64,000 nt of DNA from contig CAJHZI010000678.1 of assembly GCA_905160935.1 (NCBI GenBank), forward strand, positions 1,196,501 to 1,260,500, given 5' to 3'. Both the position numbers and the translations under genes were made by a program. Under the pieces are notes generated by a model that was not told the DNA's origin, searched no databases, and saw only the letters and a program-made list of their open reading frames with translations. This DNA comes from Enchytraeus crypticus. Its lineage: Eukaryota > Annelida > Clitellata > Enchytraeida > Enchytraeidae. Below are positions 43,301 through 64,000 of this stretch, piece after piece. Each line of letters begins with the position of its first letter. Position 1 is the first letter of the stretch.

Positions 43301-45209
43301 AGGCTACAATTGCAATGAACTTTCACTAACAATAACTGCTCAGCTTAAAGAATAGCAAAGTCCAGATTAAACCGGTTAAATGTTGTAAACTGAATTTATA
43401 TAGCAACATTGTTTATATTTCCCATATTAACATTTAAATCAAATATTTGCTGTATACTTAAATACTTTCAATGAGAAAGTAATGCGTGTTTCCGCAGCCA
43501 ACAACCGTGTCAGGGACCACCGTGACAGTTTTGAGAGTAAAGCACTTGGCTGACTCAGTTCCATGCGAGAAACGTTTAACACGTAATAAGTCACATCCAC
43601 TATCAGTTTTGAGTTCTTGGGAAAGGAAATGAATACTCCAGCGAGCCTTTGGGCACAGAGAAAATAAACTAAATCACTATTTCGTTGATGAAGACGACAC
43701 AACACAGACAAAATACAGACACAATGATATATCGAGTTGTATTAAAAATGTTTTGTTTCTTTAATCGTGGATTTTAATAGTACTTTGATATGTGCTGTTA
43801 AAGTTAGAAAAGTATTATTGAAAAAGAAGGCCATTTTAATATCCGTGCGACAAAGCTCTAAACATATTTTAATAAGATTTAATAACGGCACACTGGATCA
43901 GGAAGAATTATAAAAGTAATAACCTTTAATAACAGTGAAAAACGGTTACCTGATAGCTTATTCTTGATTTAAAAATAATGTCTTTTGGGCCAGGAAGAAC
44001 TATCGAAAATTTGGAAGAACTAACGCACTACATAGGATTGAACAAAATTTAAAAAAATCATTAGTATTTTTGTTTTTTCTTGAGCATTTAGTAACCATAT
44101 TTGAAAATATTTTTGCCAGATAACGCGAAATGTGCTTATCCGAAAGCAAGAAGTTAATCTTCTTCTTATTGTCTGGATCACATAACATAATCATATCAAT
44201 AAAAGAAAATAATCAAATCAAAGATTTACTGAGAATTTCTGCTTTATTATTTTACATTTTTTATGAATCGGCAAGCCCGCAATTTCAATCTATGTATACG
44301 TTAATCGAAATAACTCGGTTAATGCTATCGGTTAATACTATCGGTTAATTCCAGGTATACATGAATTGTGTTACTGATAAGATTTACTCGAAAACTCACA
44401 GAATTGCAACGTCGGCTACTGACATCGTCATTAGTTAATGAAAGCTTGCATTATAATCACTGAAGTTTACATAAGAATGATTCAAAGTTATAATCACAAG
44501 ATTATAAGCCTGCGAGACTTCCTGAGAAATCCTTGAGACCGCAGTCCGTAATATCTATGTTATCATCTCTAGGACAAGCAATTCCCTGAATGGGAGGAGT
44601 TTTTATTGGCTGGAGTGATTGAGGTCTGCCATGCCTGAAGTTTTCTATGCTTTATTCCGTATAACATTCGCTAAATATGTATACATCATGTCTAATGAAA
44701 AATGGAATATATAGGCCTACTACTCAAATACGGTCATTGTACATTAGAAATTACTCATGGCATAAATATATAGGCTGATGTTTGATATAACGTCAACATG
44801 AATTATTCTTGAGTTAATTATTTTCTTCTAAATATATTGAGAAACTTTTGTCCGTTATTATTTATTTATAAGTATTTGATTGGGTTTGACCCCAATAATT
44901 GAAATTGTAAATTTTTAAAACCTTTACATCACCATCGTCATTTTGTAGGGCTCTGGTTGTGAACGTTGTGATAGCTGCAATACAGGATGATCGTTCCTGA
45001 TTTAAAAAAAGTGAGACTTTAAGCACGTAATACACAAATTCCACACAAATTTCATTATCCGGTTATTTGAATGCTAAAATGTAATCACTGCGAGGGTCGA
45101 AAGTATAGAATAAGTTATTTAATTATAATGTTATTCTCTTCGTTATCTGTTCAGATAAATTTGATCTTGTGTGGCCACTTTTAACTTTATTTGATACTAA
45201 TTGTTGCAT

Positions 45210-45345
45210 AGCTGGCTGAAGCCAGCCGCTATATCAGTTAGATAGTCGACCGCGGATCATTATATGAGGGGTTCAAATCCTGCGCTCTCCCTTCACTGAC
45301 ATCGCTTTAGAGTGAGGAAACTGACGTTAACATTAGCTTTTTAGC
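45210..45345 (+). mobile_element. tRNA-derived SINE (family A)
   Basis: GCTGGCTGAAGCCAGCCGCT, GATAGTCGACCGCGGATCAT, GGTTCAAATCC, CACTGACATCGCTTTAGAGT. Confidence 0.85.
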
Positions 45346-46164
45346 TTTAACATACATGTAGAACGATACTCCATTCGTTATATATAAATTCAAAGGTTCG
45401 AAGGAATATGTAAATATTTGACATAACTCGTCCAGACGATGTTACAAACTCAGACTTCGACAGATTCCATCTCAAGTCCTTCTCGGACAAGACTAGTAAA
45501 CCGAATGTTTGCTTTGTCTGCATTAATCGCGCAGTAAATAAACACTGAACTGTCAGCTGCGGTATTTAATTAATCGCTGTAAGACGAACATTAGCCTATC
45601 AGAGGAGAAACCGTACGTTAAATCATGACTAAATTAATATACAGGATTGTATTGCATGATATACATGATAGTATTGCATATGTTTTCTTGTAACTCATCG
45701 TAATGTTCAGTATTTTGTTTTAATGCATTATATTTTTCTGAATAGGACGCCATTTGTATACAATATTGCGTAAAATGATACGAGATGTAATAGCATTGTG
45801 TTAAAGAATGCCTCTGCTATACAATAATAGTATTATCTGCCACGGATTAGACTGAAAACTGACTGTTCAAGACTCCTGTTTCAAAGGAAAGTATGTTGCA
45901 GACTTGATCACATAGCACATATCTGGTTGATTTTACTGTATATTAATTTAAATTATTGTTTATTATTACTGTTTATCGTTTATTCATCTATTGTTCAGTC
46001 ATTTATCTTTATAGTGCAACAATTATAAGTTAGATGACGGTAAACTAAAATTTATGTACAGTAGATGAAAGATTATCTTTATATGAACTTAATATTCATT
46101 AATTAATTTTTATTCATTTCTAGATGTATATACTTACACGAAATTATAAATCTAAAAAATCCGA

Positions 46165-46220
46165 GACAATGCCTTTACGTCGAGGAACGGGACGGTAAAT
46201 TCTTATTGATTGATTGATAA
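46165..46220 (+). mobile_element. Family B short interspersed repeat
   Basis: AATGCCTTTACGTCGAGGAA CGGGACGGTAAATTCTTATT GATTGATTGAT. Confidence 0.65.
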
Positions 46221-47689
46221 GAATCTATCAAATTTACAATAACAAACGCTCGCATTGATTTCTATCAAGAATAGTTTATGTTTATTACTACAAATAGAAA
46301 CAGTGAGAGAACTACGGCACGAGGTTACTCATTAATCACCACTGAACACCTGCTGACTAGATACGACAAACAATTGAGACATAAAAACTGAAGCTAATGT
46401 CATGCAATTTATGTAAAGAAACATTACTTTTAAACTCTACATCAATCTACTCGGCCATAAAATAGGTACGCTCAGGTTATACGAGGAAATTGTTTCTTCA
46501 TTGATCTTCCATTTCGTACGTATGACATAATTCTTGAGTACGGTCGGAAGCAATCGAGACCAACTGCAAACTGTATCTTTTCATAGGAGCTGACTAAAGC
46601 AGAAGTTAGATAAGTCCCTATTGACTCAAAAAGAGGGCATATTTTTTTTAAAACTTAAAGAATAATTTCGGTTGTAGCAAAACCCTCATTTCGTGTTGTA
46701 ATCATTTTTTGGTTTAGGAATTGCTAAATATTAAGCATCGCAGAGGACTGTCACTTGAAAATTTGTGCCATAGACCTTCCTCACTCGACTTCGCACTAGC
46801 TCCAGCCAGTAATAGATAACATATAGCATTACGCACGATTATACATGCAACATGTAGCAGAGGTGATTCAGTACATAGGAGCCTACTTGAGTAGAAATAT
46901 TAACTCTTTAAGCAAAATTTATTGTGCGCATATTTACAAACACAAAACACTAAAACAATAAGTGCGAACATAATCAGAAGCACACTACAGTAAACAAATA
47001 GTAGACTCAGTAACATTTGAATAAAACAATAAAGACAATACTGGACAAAATACACGTATAAATAAAAACAATAAACTAGTACACTGTGTAAAATATAAAT
47101 AAAGACAATAAACAATAGACTGTACAAAATATTAAAAAACAACAAAAAAACAATAGACTGAGTAAATTAAAATAAAAACAATAAGGTGGTAGTTATAGTA
47201 CACAATTAAAAGCTAAACAGTTTTGTGAGCAGTAGGCCTACATAAACAAATGGCGTCTGCCATCATGTTACACGCTCCTAAACAACTAGGCATTCGTAGT
47301 TTTTAAGTATATTGTCTTAATGTAAATTGTCCTAAAAAGTATTCCGTGCTTTCAGACTCAGTATGTTGTTACATCAATCATATAAATATTGACTTAAAAA
47401 CTGATTTCTATTTCAGAAAACCAGGTATTTAGGAAAACTTTAAATATAACTTTCAGCAATATCTAGCTAACCTTAATACAACTTCTTTATCTGTCCGTTC
47501 ATATAACAAATTGACTGATGGCACTCGATGAGGCTAACAATAACAACAACATCAGATATTTCTCGTAACGCAAGAGTTCACAGACGTCATTAAACATCCA
47601 CAGAGGCTGTTAAACACGATGACAATGAAAGCACAATCAGTTAGCACATTAAACTTTGTCATTACCAATACAATAAAACTAAAACAACG

Positions 47690-47800
47690 TCAGAAGTAGT
47701 CTCAACACCAGAGGAGCTGATATCAGTGACAGGCGAGCTTTGATTTCGAACCGAGACGTGCCGATCCGTTTTCGGGTGCACAAACCGATGAGCCACTGGA
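47690..47800 (-). mobile_element. Diverged tRNA-derived SINE (family A)
   Basis: Inverted: GATATCAGTGACAGGCGAGC TTTGATTTCGAACCGAG, then GCCGATCCGTTTTCGGGTGC. Confidence 0.55.
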
Positions 47801-48959
47801 TATTTCAAAATAAAACTACAACATTTAACGATGCATTTAATAGACACATCGATAGTGTATTCGTCGAACACATTCCTGACATACTGTGTAACACAGAAAC
47901 AGACGCTAAGCAATAATTTACAGCTGTTACGATAAAGCACAATATCGGGTCTAACAATCTTTTTAGAGTGCTAAAGACAATATTGATATATCATTACAAA
48001 GATGTCCTCGTTCTTTAAATGTCCTTCAATAATAAATTAAATGCATTCAGTTAATAGTATGCACGTGTTGTACCAGACTCAATGCAAAAGACAGTAACGA
48101 ATACTGCGCGTGTTGCATGAGGAGACTAACATGAAACTAAGGAAAGTAGTCATCCTAGTGGCTATCCTTTTTCCTAAACTAAAGGCGCATTAGAGCTTGA
48201 TAGAGGTACAACTGAGTGAATTTGATCATTGATCGATGGGGTGAACGTTAAGAATGACTTTGTACTTCAGTGCTTCATTTTTAAAAACTTGAGTGCTTTA
48301 GAAATGAAACTCTAAGTATGAATGAGCTCCTTGAACCATTAACTTTACCAGAACAAAGCCACTGAGCATATTAAGATACACGTATGTACGAGAAATTCAC
48401 ATTATACAATAAACATTACACAATATCTAACAACCAAAATAAAACGCATTACGTTAAATTGAACTGTATTTATGCATAATTCTCATCGTACATCCATTGT
48501 CTACAATAATTATAGCCTACATGTACTATAAATATATGTAAAATCGTGAGGACAATTAGTATGACGCAGTATTAACTCTGTAAACCCCAATGGCATTAAT
48601 ATTAAACAGATCTGCAGATTTTTAGCTACACTTATTGTCAAATAGTACATTAAAAATACTTTAATAATAATAACCAATGAACCATAATAGAACAATACAG
48701 CCGACACAAAAGTACACTGTAACGAACGCATATAGGAATTCCGACGCACTGAATACAAAAAAATCACTAGACAATTGCATATGGCATATAAAAAACTCAA
48801 TAAGGTAAAGTATTGGATTTGATTTAATTAAGTTATTAAAACTTATCTGTGCCATGACTAATTTTAGGGATTTTCTTTTCCAAAAGCTCCATTTGGGCTA
48901 TTTGCACTTGGTGATCCTATCACGAAGTAAGAATATAAATGATAAAGCAAAGCTAAAAT

Positions 48960-49080
48960 AAAACTTTTACGACAGTTTCCAGCTCGATAGCATATCAGTG
49001 ACGGGAGAGCACTGGATTTCAACTCTGCAACTATTCATCCACTGTCGATCAACATGTCAGTAAGCCACCGTTCAGCCCAC
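48960..49080 (-). mobile_element. Diverged tRNA-derived SINE (family A)
   Basis: Inverted: CAGTTTCCAGCTCGATAGCA TATCAGTGACGGGAGAGC, GATTTCAACTCTGCAAC. Confidence 0.55.
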
Positions 49081-49532
49081 TATTACTACTAATGATACTG
49101 CCGTTACGACAATAAAATTTTCTCATCAGGGATGATGTACGGGCCTTGTGCAGCTAATTTCGCTGTATATAACATCAAGCGAATTAATTTCACGCACAAT
49201 AAGAAGGCTTTGAAATAAATACTTTTGATCATAAACGGTGCTGTTCCAGATACCAAAAGTCAGGAGAAAATACTTTAATTTATCGCGGCAAAATACGTTC
49301 TAAAGCCCGAGAAGGAAAACGAAAAAATAATAATAGAAGAGGAGAAATGCAGGGTAATAGGAGATCATACGAGCAACGGATGCATAAGAAGCCTCGAGAC
49401 ACTGATTACACGATGGATAAAATTAACTACATTCAAAACTGTTATTGTACAGAAACTTTTCACGATCATAACCTACATGTACATGTAAAATGTTCTACAA
49501 GTGGAGGGGAGCGCAATCAGTAAAATGTATTA

Positions 49533-49538
49533 TTTATT
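49533..49538 (-). terminator. APC: APC polyadenylation signal AATAAA
   Basis: Exact AATAAA on the minus strand, 300 nt downstream of the APC stop codon; the first clear signal after the stop. Confidence 0.6.
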
Positions 49539-49837
49539 ACCTTAATGCGTATAATTTTAAATTTACAATGAAACTGAAGTGAAATTTCTAATTTAGATGA
49601 CGTAAGAATTTTAAATTGCCTACTGTATATTTCTCTATTTCTTTCATATATCTTTACTAGCCAGCATTGAGTAACACAATGCAAGTTTAGAGTCAATGAA
49701 GTCATTAAGGGGCAATGCGTGATGCTCGTTAATACAGCAGATCTAAGCACATTGGGAATATTTTAAGTAATAATAATAATTAATAATACTTTAAGTGATA
49801 GTGCATTTTGTGGAATTGTCAAAGGCTAAGGCTGATA

Positions 49838-64000
<14,163 letters not shown>

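Larger units (their letters stand above)
35486..49530. other. Intergenic region between the RGK gene and APC 3' end
   Basis: No coding exon recognised. It holds CT and 21-bp arrays, LINE and mariner relics, SINE copies and long AT-rich stretches (36050-37200, 40600-42900, 43300-45200, 45400-47650, 48000-48950) in which nothing can be supported. Confidence 0.65.

Overview
This window is nuclear DNA of an invertebrate animal. Coding exons are short and bounded by GT/AG introns of hundreds to tens of thousands of bases, the intergenic DNA is AT-rich, and it is crowded with LINE fragments, tRNA-derived SINEs, Tc1/mariner remnants, minisatellites and microsatellites. No bacterial operon, phage, CRISPR or plasmid structure is visible. 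The phylum cannot be fixed from the sequence. An APC that keeps a C-terminal PDZ ligand (not known from fly Apc), an RGK-type GTPase and RTE-like LINEs suggest a large-genome protostome such as a mollusc, annelid, brachiopod or chelicerate. That is inference.

Layout: (1) 1-5806, + strand: the last six exons of a 6-phosphofructo-2-kinase/fructose-2,6-bisphosphatase (PFKFB). The window opens exactly on the phospho-acceptor histidine codon of the bisphosphatase domain. (2) 5807-11100: a minisatellite just after the stop, then repeat-rich intergenic DNA. (3) 11128-35018, - strand, convergent with PFKFB: an RGK-family (Rad/Rem/Gem) small GTPase in five recognised exons. One short switch-region exon is still missing, somewhere inside a 19-kb intron full of repeats. 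(4) 35050-49530: about 14 kb of intergenic DNA with tandem arrays, a broken mariner transposase and SINEs. (5) 49838-64000, - strand: APC (adenomatous polyposis coli), 5'-truncated by the window edge. Seven exons run from the middle of the armadillo domain to a C-terminal VTTV PDZ ligand. One APC intron holds a separate same-strand reading frame with its own poly(A) signal.

The three genes act in different processes: fructose-2,6-bisphosphate control of glycolysis, RGK regulation of calcium channels and cytoskeleton, and Wnt/cytoskeletal scaffolding. There is no sign that they work as one unit. The most notable points are a ~150-residue insertion of degenerate D-[CY]-[FYL]-P repeats inside the APC armadillo domain, the apparent lack of canonical beta-catenin and Axin (SAMP) repeats in APC, the nested APC-intron frame, a five-fold 53-bp tandem duplication of a PFKFB splice acceptor, and the repeated placement of transposons or tandem repeats within about 50 bp of 3' splice sites in PFKFB and RGK. 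No wholly new biological system could be demonstrated.
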